Assembly (NCBI RefSeq): GCF_009796825.1 | Contig: NZ_CP047030.1 | Location: 1,773,501 to 1,837,500 of the forward strand | DNA: 64,000 nt | Origin: Algibacter sp. L3A6 | GTDB lineage: Bacteria > Bacteroidota > Bacteroidia > Flavobacteriales > Flavobacteriaceae | Direction: 5' to 3' | Part shown: piece by piece, positions 35,196 through 42,651 of the stretch | How positions within the stretch are numbered: the first letter of the stretch is position 1 | How the letters are laid out: each line of letters begins with the position of its first letter | Notes under the pieces: generated by a model | What the model saw: the letters and a program-made list of their open reading frames with translations, nothing else | What the model was told of the DNA's origin: nothing | Database searches by the model: none | Translations under genes and position numbers: made by a program

Positions 35196-36518
35196 ATGAA
35201 AGTTTTAAAATTTGGAGGGACTTCGGTCGGGTCGGTTGAGAATATGCTTAATGTTAAAAGTATTATCAACGATGGTGCTAAAAAAGTTGTTGTGCTTTCG
35301 GCAATGTCTGGAACTACAAACCAATTGGTTGCTATTGCAAGTGATATTGAAAATAACACGGCGAATGAAGCTGTAGATAAAATAAATAAACTTCACGAAA
35401 CTTATTTTGAAGTTATTGATACGTTACTTCAAAATGAAAGTTTAAATGCAGAAACAAAAGCATATGTATCTGAGGTTTTTAACTTTTTGGTAGAGTGTAC
35501 TTATAAGAAGTCTTCGGAGTTGCTAAACAATCAAATTGTTGCGCAAGGCGAATTAATGTCGACCTTTATGTTTAATAGTTTTTTAAAGCAAGAAGGTGTA
35601 AGCTCTGCATTGTTGCCGGCTTTAGATTTTATGAAAATTGATGGTTTCAAAGAGCCAGACATTAACTATATAAAAGAGCATTTGGAAGTAGTTTTAAATA
35701 ATGCTGGACCAGCAGATATTTATATTACTCAAGGATTTATTTGTTTAGATGATTCTGGAGCTGTTTCTAATCTGCAACGTGGCGGAAGTGATTATACGGC
35801 AACCATTATTGGTGCAGCTATAAAAGCTGAAGAAGTACAAATTTGGACCGATATTGATGGAATGCATAACAACGATCCTAGGTATGTTGAAAATACACAC
35901 CCTATTTCGGACTTGTCTTTTGATGAGGCTGCAGAGTTAGCTTATTTTGGAGCAAAAATTCTACACCCACAAACTGTTACTCCTGTTAGAGCAGATAGTA
36001 TTCCGGTACGATTAAAAAACACCATGAATCCAGAAGCGCATGGTACTTTAATTTCTAGTAAAACATCTGAAACTGGAATAAAAGCTATTGCTGCTAAAGA
36101 TAATATTACAGCCATTAAAATTAAATCGGCTCGTATGTTACAAGCACACGGATTCTTAAAAAAAGTATTTGAAATTTTTGAAACTTATCAAACATCAATT
36201 GATATGATTACAACCTCTGAGGTGGCTGTGTCTTTAACTATTGATGACGATAAAAATTTAGATAAAATTTTGGTTGAGCTAGATAAAATAGCATCGATTG
36301 AGGTCGATAAAAACCAAAGTATTGTTTGTTTAGTTGGGCATACTGTTGTTAATCATCAAGACACTTTTAAGCTTTTTCAGATTTTACAAGATGTAAAAAT
36401 TAGAATGATTTCTTATGGTGGTAGTAATAACAATATTTCACTATTAATAGACTCTAGTGATAAAATTAATACGCTACAAAAACTAAACAATTATTTATTT
36501 GAATTAGTCACTCTTTAA
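35196..36518 (+). CDS. lysC: Aspartate kinase
   Basis: Phosphorylates L-aspartate, the first step towards lysine, threonine and methionine. A 440-aa monofunctional enzyme. Substrate and nucleotide motifs are KFGGTSVG at the N-terminus, GRGGSDYTA-like RGGSDYTATIIGAA, and EVQIWTDIDGMHNNDPR. Two C-terminal ACT domains (~300-440) include SIDMITTSEVAVSLTID. No homoserine dehydrogenase is fused. Confidence 0.94.
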   Translation: MKVLKFGGTSVGSVENMLNVKSIINDGAKKVVVLSAMSGTTNQLVAIASDIENNTANEAVDKINKLHETYFEVIDTLLQNESLNAETKAYVSEVFNFLVECTYKKSSELLNNQIVAQGELMSTFMFNSFLKQEGVSSALLPALDFMKIDGFKEPDINYIKEHLEVVLNNAGPADIYITQGFICLDDSGAVSNLQRGGSDYTATIIGAAIKAEEVQIWTDIDGMHNNDPRYVENTHPISDLSFDEAAELAYFGAKILHPQTVTPVRADSIPVRLKNTMNPEAHGTLISSKTSETGIKAIAAKDNITAIKIKSARMLQAHGFLKKVFEIFETYQTSIDMITTSEVAVSLTIDDDKNLDKILVELDKIASIEVDKNQSIVCLVGHTVVNHQDTFKLFQILQDVKIRMISYGGSNNNISLLIDSSDKINTLQKLNNYLFELVTL

Positions 36519-36552
36519 CCGAGATAATATTAGTTTTTTAGCATCAAGAGAT

Positions 36553-36586
36553 CGTTTAGATAGAAATATTTAGACGGTTTTTTTTT
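36553..36586 (+). terminator. Terminator after lysC
   Basis: CGTTTAGAT (36553-36561) pairs with ATTTAGACG (36568-36576), including two G-U pairs, followed by T9. Confidence 0.7.
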
Positions 36587-36608
36587 CTGCTAAAATATAA
36601 ATACAAAA

Positions 36609-36636
36609 AAAAGGCAGCCCGAATAGGGCTGCCTTT
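36609..36636. terminator. Bidirectional terminator between lysC and the cupredoxin gene
   Basis: AAAAGGCAGCCC and GGGCTGCCTTTT form a perfect 12-bp stem with a 5-nt loop, 26 bp from the convergent cupredoxin stop. Confidence 0.92.
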
Positions 36637-36661
36637 TACAACAAATAAAAAACACTATTAA

Positions 36662-37030
36662 TTACTCCACAGTTAGGGTGTACTGAGGTGTTTTGTTTAG
36701 TGGGCAAAAGTATACGTATTCACCCTTTTCTAAAGTTGTTACATTAGATTTCTCTGTTTTTCCTTCTGCAACTACTTGTGTTACGTAAGCTGTTTTAATG
36801 TGGTTTTCTGGGTTGGCTGCATCTTTTCCTTTTTGAATTAATACAAAACCAACATCTACACCAGAATGGTTGTTCGCGATTTCGAAAATATAAGAACCCT
36901 CACTTATCGTTAAATTCTTTTGTGTAAATTCTCCTTTAGTTTGTTCTAGAGATACTGTTTTTACGTCTTGTGCATTTGAGTTTACTACAAATGCTAATAC
37001 GAATACTAAAATTGCTACTACTTTTTTCAT
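36662..37030 (-). CDS. Exported cupredoxin-like protein with incomplete copper site
   Basis: A 122-aa periplasmic protein with a signal peptide (MKKVVAILVFVLAFVVNSNA before Q). The cupredoxin-like fold is indicated by NLTISEGSYIFEIANNHSG, where His55 matches the first copper ligand, and by EYVYFCPL with Cys109. After the Cys, the usual His and Met ligands are missing (CPLNKTPQY then TLTVE). A classical type 1 copper site is therefore unlikely. It follows the AhpD-like gene in the same direction and may be co-regulated by the AraC protein. Confidence 0.78.
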   Translation of the reverse strand: MKKVVAILVFVLAFVVNSNAQDVKTVSLEQTKGEFTQKNLTISEGSYIFEIANNHSGVDVGFVLIQKGKDAANPENHIKTAYVTQVVAEGKTEKSNVTTLEKGEYVYFCPLNKTPQYTLTVE

Positions 37031-37113
37031 CTTTAAATTTAATTGTGCTTCTATTTTTATAAAGCGTTGTTAATAATTGTTTATGTTAAAAACCCGAAGG
37101 TTATGAGTTTTAA

Positions 37114-37662
37114 TTATGCTACTGTTTCTGCAAGTGGTTGTGCTACCGGGAAATCTACTGGTACTTGGGTTGTGCTGTGCACGTAGTTAGATATTGTTTT
37201 ATCACCAACCAGCGATATAGTATCAATTAAGTTTGCTTTGGTGTAACCAGCGTTAAAATAGTTTTCTAAAACTGCTGCATCTGTTCTTCCGCGGTTTTCT
37301 GTAATGTTTTTAGCTAATGCGGCTAAAGCATTAAGTTTATCATTTACAGAAGAATGTCCTGCTCTTAATTCTAGAATTTGCTCGTCTGTAAAACCATTCA
37401 TTTTACCAATAGCTGTATGTGCAGATAGGCAATAAATACAATTGTTTACCTCGCTTACTGCTAAGTTTACAACTTCTTTTTCTTTAGCAGATAAAGAGGT
37501 TTTTGCATTGGCGAAACCTAAATAGTTTTCTAATGCAGTATCACTGTATGCATAAGCTGCATATAAGTTTGGTACAAAACCAACTGCTTTTTTTAAGTTG
37601 TCAAAAATAGCTTGGTTATTTGCGCTTATTTCTTCTCTTGTTAATACGTTAAAAGTGCTCAT
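37114..37662 (-). CDS. AhpD-like carboxymuconolactone decarboxylase family protein
   Basis: A 182-aa cytoplasmic protein of the CMD/AhpD fold. The active motif ExxxxCxxCxxxH is present in VSEVNNCIYCLSAHTAIG, indicating a thiol-disulfide peroxidase-type function (peroxidase cofactor or hydroperoxide reduction). The ATG at 37662 (MSTFNVLTREEIS) fits the family; another at 37710 would add 16 residues. It lies downstream of the AraC regulator and a 51-codon frame and upstream of the cupredoxin gene, suggesting an oxidative-stress set. Confidence 0.88.
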   Translation of the reverse strand: MSTFNVLTREEISANNQAIFDNLKKAVGFVPNLYAAYAYSDTALENYLGFANAKTSLSAKEKEVVNLAVSEVNNCIYCLSAHTAIGKMNGFTDEQILELRAGHSSVNDKLNALAALAKNITENRGRTDAAVLENYFNAGYTKANLIDTISLVGDKTISNYVHSTTQVPVDFPVAQPLAETVA

Positions 37663-37793
37663 ATTTTTAAATTTTTTTATTATTTTTTGTGTTTGATTAT
37701 CTTGGTACAAAGGTGCGACGGTTTTAAGAGTTACACCATGTAGGTTTTTCCTTTTGGCATGTCAATTTTGCCCTTTGGTGTTTTTTTGTCGAA

Positions 37794-37949
37794 TTAGAAA
37801 GAGATGTATGGTTTTTCAGCATCGCAATAAAAATCTGATAAATGATTTTGCTCACAATGTGTTTTAGGACTAATAGTCTTTAATGCTACTTTCTTATTGC
37901 TTCTAAATATTTCAATTAAATTGAAAATGGATATGTTTTTAGTTTTCAT
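37794..37949 (-). CDS. Possible 51-aa small protein between the AraC and AhpD-like genes
   Basis: A 51-codon ATG frame in what would otherwise be a 378-bp gap. It begins MKTKNISIFNLIEIFRSNKK, has two Cys in THCEQN and FYCDAEKP, and ends YISF. The composition looks like a real soluble protein, with no long homopolymers and balanced charges. It is on the same strand as its neighbours. No family recognised. Confidence 0.45.
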   Translation of the reverse strand: MKTKNISIFNLIEIFRSNKKVALKTISPKTHCEQNHLSDFYCDAEKPYISF

Positions 37950-38040
37950 GTCTTTGATGTTTTTGTTATACAGTGCAAAGATGAAGCAATAAGAGGTGCT
38001 ATAGAATGGATAGATTACCCGAAGAGTTGTCGATTTTTCC

Positions 38041-38883
38041 CTAAACCGTAGTTTTAAGCTGTTTTTTGAAGTCTGAAGGAGAAAAAGAGGTGTTTTTTTT
38101 AAATAATCGACTTAAATGAGAGGTGTCTTCAAAGCCAACTTCGTATGCTATTTCCTTAGCCGTTTTATCGGTATAGATTAATAAGCGTTTTGCTTCTAGA
38201 ATGATACGGTCGTGAATAATTTGTAAAGGACTTGTGTTAAGCTTAGAAAACGTGTTGGATAATGTTTTTGGAGATTTAAAAAGTTTATCGGCATAAAAAG
38301 TTACGCTATGTTCAGTTTTAAAATGTGTTTCTACTAATATGTTGAATTCACGAAGCAATTCTATTTTGGTGTTTTTTGTAGTTTCAACAAAACCTTCTTT
38401 TGCTTTTAGTAAACGCGTACTTATTATAATAAAGCGTGCCATAAGCATGCGTAGCATTTCAGCTTGTATGCTATCTTTAGTATCAAATTCATCCATAAAA
38501 ACTTCATGAAGTATCGAGAATTTGTGAGCTTCTTCGGTACTTAGACCAATTAAAGGCACATGTACATTGCCAAAAAATAACAAACCAGCACAGCTTACTT
38601 CTTGGTCGTGATCTTTAATGCAATAAAACTCCTGGTTAAATTGATAAACTACTAAGTTTTCTCCTTTTACAAATTGAATGTATTGTACAGGTGTAAGTAC
38701 AAGCAAACTTCCAGCTTCTATAGTATAAGGTATGCTATCTACAATAATTTCGGCTTTGGTGTCCTGCGTTCTAATAAAGGTATATAGTGCTGCTTGGGTA
38801 GATTCTTTATAAATACTTAAAAGCGATTCGTCTCCAATTTTTAAAATGGCATTAGTCGAAAATTCTGTGAATGTTTGCTGCAT
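38041..38883 (-). CDS. AraC-family transcriptional regulator
   Basis: A 280-aa regulator. The N-terminal ~150 residues form a cupin-like ligand domain (ILKIGDESLLSIYKES, IDSIPYTIEAGSLLVLTPVQYIQF). The C-terminal double helix-turn-helix covers ~180-278 (HSVTFYADKLFKSPKTLSNTFSKL, then TAKEIAYEVGFEDTSHLSRLFKKNTSFSPSDFKK). The genes that follow on the same strand are likely targets. Two similar palindromic motifs 33 bp apart just upstream are candidate binding sites. Confidence 0.92.
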   Translation of the reverse strand: MQQTFTEFSTNAILKIGDESLLSIYKESTQAALYTFIRTQDTKAEIIVDSIPYTIEAGSLLVLTPVQYIQFVKGENLVVYQFNQEFYCIKDHDQEVSCAGLLFFGNVHVPLIGLSTEEAHKFSILHEVFMDEFDTKDSIQAEMLRMLMARFIIISTRLLKAKEGFVETTKNTKIELLREFNILVETHFKTEHSVTFYADKLFKSPKTLSNTFSKLNTSPLQIIHDRIILEAKRLLIYTDKTAKEIAYEVGFEDTSHLSRLFKKNTSFSPSDFKKQLKTTV

Positions 38884-38887
38884 ACGG

Positions 38888-38934
38888 TCTTAGTCTAAGA
38901 GGTTTGAGAAACATTACATTTCTTGATACTAAGA
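38888..38934. promoter_or_regulatory. Pair of TCTT-n-CTAAGA motifs upstream of the AraC gene
   Basis: TCTTAGTCTAAGA (38888-38900, a perfect 13-nt palindrome) and TCTTGATACTAAGA (38921-38934) start 33 bp apart, about three helical turns. The second is an imperfect copy. The placement suits autoregulation by the AraC protein, or control of rsmA. Confidence 0.4.
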
Positions 38935-39030
38935 AACAATATTATAGCCGAAAAAACAATACTTCAATCATGGCAGAAGTATTGTTTTTAAGTTTCATAT
39001 CTTCGTGTTTTCCTTAAAACATTCTATTTC

Positions 39031-39825
39031 GTGGCATACAAATCAAATAATAATCAAGTAAGAGCTAAAAAACACCTGGGTCAGCATTTTTTGAATGATG
39101 AAACGGTTGCCGAAAAAATAGCCGATAGCTTAACGCTAAATAATTACAAAACCGTTCTAGAAATAGGGCCGGGAATGGGCGTGCTTACTAAATACTTGCT
39201 TAAAAAGCCAGTTACCACGTATGTTGTAGAAATTGATACCGAATCGGTAGAATATTTACAAGCCAATTACTTAAATTTGGCGCCTAGAATTATAGAAAAA
39301 GATTTTTTAAAATACGATTTAAATGAAAGTTTAAACGGCGAACCTTTTGCTATCATTGGTAATTTTCCGTATAATATTTCAACACAAATCGTTTTTAAAA
39401 CTTTAGAAATGCGCGATCAAATACCTGAGTTTTCTGGTATGTTTCAAAAAGAAGTTGCGGCGCGTATCTGTTCTAAAGAAGGATCTAAGGTGTATGGTAT
39501 TCTTTCTGTTTTAGTACAAGCATTTTACCATGCCGAATATTTATTTACTGTGCCTCCAGAGGTGTTTAACCCACCACCAAAAGTAGATTCTGGTGTGTTA
39601 AGGTTAACACGTAAAGAAGATTACTCGTTGCCATGCGACGAAAAAATGTTCTTTAAGGTTGTTAAAACAGCTTTCCAACAACGTAGAAAAACACTTCGTA
39701 ACAGTTTAAAAACATTCGATTTGTCCGATAATTTAAAAGCAAATAGTATATTTGGCCAACGTCCCGAGCAATTAAGTGTAGCCTCATTTTTAGAACTTAC
39801 GCAATTGCTAGAAAACGACAAGTAG
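39031..39825 (+). CDS. rsmA: 16S rRNA dimethyladenosine transferase
   Basis: Dimethylates two adjacent adenines near the 3' end of 16S rRNA (KsgA). A 264-aa protein with KKHLGQHFLND, SAM site EIGPGMGVLTKYLL, and catalytic NFPYNIS. It starts at GTG; no in-frame ATG precedes the conserved KKHLGQHF segment. The ATG at 38970 is out of frame. It is followed 20 bp later by mgtE, an arrangement suggesting co-transcription. Confidence 0.95.
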   Translation: MAYKSNNNQVRAKKHLGQHFLNDETVAEKIADSLTLNNYKTVLEIGPGMGVLTKYLLKKPVTTYVVEIDTESVEYLQANYLNLAPRIIEKDFLKYDLNESLNGEPFAIIGNFPYNISTQIVFKTLEMRDQIPEFSGMFQKEVAARICSKEGSKVYGILSVLVQAFYHAEYLFTVPPEVFNPPPKVDSGVLRLTRKEDYSLPCDEKMFFKVVKTAFQQRRKTLRNSLKTFDLSDNLKANSIFGQRPEQLSVASFLELTQLLENDK

Positions 39826-39845
39826 AACCTTTTAAATTTTTTCAT

Positions 39846-41219
39846 TTGTCTGAAGAAACGGAAAACATACAGTTTCAATTAACTAAGGAACTCATCGAAC
39901 AAGTTGAGCAACTTATCGCAAATAAAAGCGATAACGAACTTAAGGAACTTTTAGACGAGTTTCACCACGCGGATATTGCCGAGATTTTAGATGAAATAGA
40001 TCTAGAAGAGGCCATGTATGTTATAAAGTTGCTAGATTCCGAAACAACTTCAGATATTTTAATGGAACTCGATGAGGACAATCGAGAAAAAGTATTAAGA
40101 AATCTTTCTGCTAAAGAAATTGCCGAAGAAATTGAGGAGTTAGATACCGATGATGCTGCCGATATTATTGCAGAACTTCCAGAATCGCGTCAACAAGAAG
40201 TTATCGCTCAAATTATAGATGAAGAGCATAAGGCAGAAATTAATGAACTTTTAGCTTACGATGAGGATACCGCTGGTGGACTTATGGCAAAAGAGCTTGT
40301 AAAAGTTTATGATACCTGGACAGTTGCTGGCTGTTTACGCCGTATTCGCGTTCAGGCCGAAGAGGTTACGCGTGTACACTCCGTTTATGTTGTAAATAAG
40401 CAAGGCAAACTTGTGGGGCGCTTATCTTTGAAGGACCTTATTGTTGCTAAAAACGAACAAAAAATCGCCGATATTTATATCTCAAGTGTAGATTCTGTAA
40501 ATGTGCACGACGATGTAGAAGTTGTTGCTCAGGTTATGGCGAAGTACGATTTAGAAGCCATTCCTGTAGTCGATGGAAAACAAATTCTTCTAGGGCGTAT
40601 TACTATTGATGATATTGTAGATGTTATAAAAGAAGAAGCAGAAAAAGATTATCAATTAGCTGCCGGTATCTCGCAAGACGTAGAGGCCGATGATAGTGTT
40701 TGGGAACTCACCAAAGCTCGCCTACCTTGGCTACTTATTGGTATGTTTGGAGGGCTTGGAGCCGCAAGTATTATTAGTGGTTTTACAGGAGCTATGCTTA
40801 AATATACCGAGTTGTTGTTGTTTATTCCGCTCATACAGGCAACTGCCGGAAACGTTGGTGTACAATCTTCAGCAATTGTAGTTCAAGGTCTAGCAAACAA
40901 TACTATAAAAGGTAAACTGTTAAAACGTTTGCTTAAAGAGTTTTCGTTAGGTTTAGTAAATGGTGTTGCTATTGCACTCATCGTTTTACTTATCAGTCAT
41001 TTTGGTTTTAAAACCTCGTATCTTGTATCTATGACTATCGGTATCGCGCTAATTACCGTTATTATTATGGCGGCCTTAATCGGTACGTTTGTGCCTATTA
41101 TTTTAGATAAACGTGGTGTCGATCCCGCTATTGCCACAGGGCCATTTATCACTACAAGTAACGATATTTTTGGTATACTTATCTATTTTCTTATCGCGAA
41201 AGCTATACTAGGATTTTAA
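39846..41219 (+). CDS. mgtE: Magnesium transporter MgtE
   Basis: Mg2+ channel/transporter, 457 aa. The N-terminal helical repeat domain (~1-130, HHADIAEILDEID) and two CBS domains (~135-260) form the Mg sensor. Five transmembrane helices follow (~285-457), with the family pore motifs PLIQATAGNVGVQSSAIVVQG and RGVDPAIATGPFITTSNDIFG. It starts at TTG; the next Met is near residue 57, inside the conserved domain, so the TTG is needed. It follows rsmA by 20 bp. Confidence 0.94.
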   Translation: MSEETENIQFQLTKELIEQVEQLIANKSDNELKELLDEFHHADIAEILDEIDLEEAMYVIKLLDSETTSDILMELDEDNREKVLRNLSAKEIAEEIEELDTDDAADIIAELPESRQQEVIAQIIDEEHKAEINELLAYDEDTAGGLMAKELVKVYDTWTVAGCLRRIRVQAEEVTRVHSVYVVNKQGKLVGRLSLKDLIVAKNEQKIADIYISSVDSVNVHDDVEVVAQVMAKYDLEAIPVVDGKQILLGRITIDDIVDVIKEEAEKDYQLAAGISQDVEADDSVWELTKARLPWLLIGMFGGLGAASIISGFTGAMLKYTELLLFIPLIQATAGNVGVQSSAIVVQGLANNTIKGKLLKRLLKEFSLGLVNGVAIALIVLLISHFGFKTSYLVSMTIGIALITVIIMAALIGTFVPIILDKRGVDPAIATGPFITTSNDIFGILIYFLIAKAILGF

Positions 41220-41227
41220 AATATTTT

Positions 41228-41325
41228 GGGCGTTACCCGAAAAGGGTCGGGCTTTTACTACTCAATCTTTTTGTTTTTTCGCAAAAACAAAAAGGATTTC
41301 AAACAGGCCGTTCAATCCCTAACGC
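41228..41325. repeat. Structured intergenic element with GCGTTA/TAACGC ends
   Basis: About 98 nt, opening with GGGCGTTACCCGAAAAGGGT and closing with ATCCCTAACGC. The outer ends pair (GCGTTA/TAACGC). ACCC/GGGT forms a small hairpin near the left end, and AATCTTTTTGTTTTT pairs with AAAAACAAAAAGGATT (41264-41298) as a long central stem. From memory, very similar GGGCGTT...TCCCTAACGC elements are dispersed in Flavobacteriaceae intergenic regions. I see only this copy here. It could also help terminate mgtE. Confidence 0.55.
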
Positions 41326-41377
41326 GCTCATCAGCTAAGATTAGTTTTTCTAAATGAATTTTTGTGAGTTTGATTAT

Positions 41378-41761
41378 TTATAGCACATGGCTATTAAAAA
41401 TATCTTCTAGCATTTTTTCAGGATCATTGCACAATCCAGAGTGTGTTTTAGAACTTTGAATAATGGTGCTTCTACAAGCTGTTAACCATCTAAACCTATC
41501 CGATAGTTCCATCTTTTCTATTCTACCTCCATTTGGGTTTCCGGCGCAAACCAGTTCCCAAGCTTTTAAATAATCATTAAATAAATCCAATTCTACTTCC
41601 GGAGAAAACGCTTTCAGTTTATTTGGGTTTATATAATATTTTATACCAAGAAATTTTTTACGCTTCGAAAAAAGAATAACTCCAACATTAAAAAACTCTT
41701 CACGTTCTACCTTAGGTACAACTCTAATAACGGCGTACTCAAATGTATATTTATCTTGCAT
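41378..41761 (-). CDS. DUF3037 family protein
   Basis: A 127-aa cytoplasmic protein of the DUF3037 family: YTFEYAVIRVVPKVEREEFFNVGVILFS, then FLGIKYYINPNKLKAFSP, and the C-terminal RFRWLTACRSTIIQSSKTHSG region. No catalytic role is known. Its start overlaps the end of the HipA-like kinase gene by 11 bp, so the two are translationally coupled and probably act together. Confidence 0.85.
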   Translation of the reverse strand: MQDKYTFEYAVIRVVPKVEREEFFNVGVILFSKRKKFLGIKYYINPNKLKAFSPEVELDLFNDYLKAWELVCAGNPNGGRIEKMELSDRFRWLTACRSTIIQSSKTHSGLCNDPEKMLEDIFNSHVL

Positions 41762-42530
41762 CTTCAGCTTCTTTAACTAGTAAATCAATCTTAGAATATC
41801 TCGAATTTATAAACTCAATATAAGCTGCTCTCATGTCATCACTACTCATAGTGTCAGATTCGCTTATAAGCCAATCTTCAGGTATGTTAGATATTATTTC
41901 TGCAATTTTAGCTGCACTTAGCAAATTTTTAATTTCTACAGCGGCTTCTTTTAGTTTTGTTGCTTTTTGTAAAAGCACATGGTCTTTTATCAACGGAAAT
42001 GTTCTGGTTAAATGGTTCTCCCAATTTTTCCAATCGTGATGAAAATAAAAACTAGCGCCATTATCTATTACCCAAAGTTCCTTATTCCATTGCAGTAAAT
42101 TAGTGTTCTTTGCAGTTCTATCAATATTGCTAATAATGCTATCTAAAAGTACCACTTTAGAGGCGGTTAAGCTACCTGTTGTGCTCACCAAAGGATCGTA
42201 AGTAATAGCGCTCGATAAAAAATGTAAGCCTAAATTTAAGCCTACACTAAATTTAAGTAAGTCTTGAATTTCTTCGTCTGGTTCCGTTTTGCTAAACGAG
42301 TCGTCTAAATTCATAAAAACTAATTCAGGGACTTTTAAGCCGATGGCACGTGCTATTTCTCCACCAATAAACTCAGCAATTAATGCTTTTTTTCCTTGTC
42401 CGGCACCTCTAAATTTTAATACATATAGAAAGCTATCATCAGCCTTAACTATGGCCGGAAGTGAGCCACCTTCTCTTAACGGATGCACATATTGCGTAAC
42501 ATCTACAGTGCGAATATCAATTTTATTCAT
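41751..42530 (-). CDS. HipA-like kinase
   Basis: A 259-aa protein with the HipA protein-kinase core but no HipA N-terminal subdomain and no adjacent HipB-type repressor. Visible catalytic elements are the ATP-lysine in FLYVLKFRG (Lys39), catalytic loop NIDRTAKNTN with Asp137 and Asn142, and the metal-binding Asp156 in WVIDNGASF. Family members phosphorylate proteins; HipA targets glutamyl-tRNA synthetase. The first gene of a two-gene operon with DUF3037. A -7-like TATTTTCG 5 nt upstream predicts a leaderless mRNA. Confidence 0.85.
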   Translation of the reverse strand: MNKIDIRTVDVTQYVHPLREGGSLPAIVKADDSFLYVLKFRGAGQGKKALIAEFIGGEIARAIGLKVPELVFMNLDDSFSKTEPDEEIQDLLKFSVGLNLGLHFLSSAITYDPLVSTTGSLTASKVVLLDSIISNIDRTAKNTNLLQWNKELWVIDNGASFYFHHDWKNWENHLTRTFPLIKDHVLLQKATKLKEAAVEIKNLLSAAKIAEIISNIPEDWLISESDTMSSDDMRAAYIEFINSRYSKIDLLVKEAEDAR

Positions 42531-42535
42531 AACGA

Positions 42536-42543
42536 CGAAAATA
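42536..42543 (-). promoter_or_regulatory. -7-like box giving a predicted leaderless start for the HipA-like gene
   Basis: TATTTTCG on the minus strand, a TAnnTTTG variant, ends 5 nt before the ATG at 42530. Confidence 0.4.
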
Positions 42544-42651
42544 CTAAAAATGTAATTTTTAAAACGATAATAGACTTCTATTATTTCCCTGAACTATAAG
42601 AGCGATTTCTTATAGCTTATATAAGTTTGTAAGCATAGTGCTTATTAATCG

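Noticed and set aside
41228..41325. tRNA or simple terminator for mgtE
   Set aside because: No cloverleaf or anticodon arm, and the long stem lacks a following T-tract. The paired outer ends do not fit a plain terminator.
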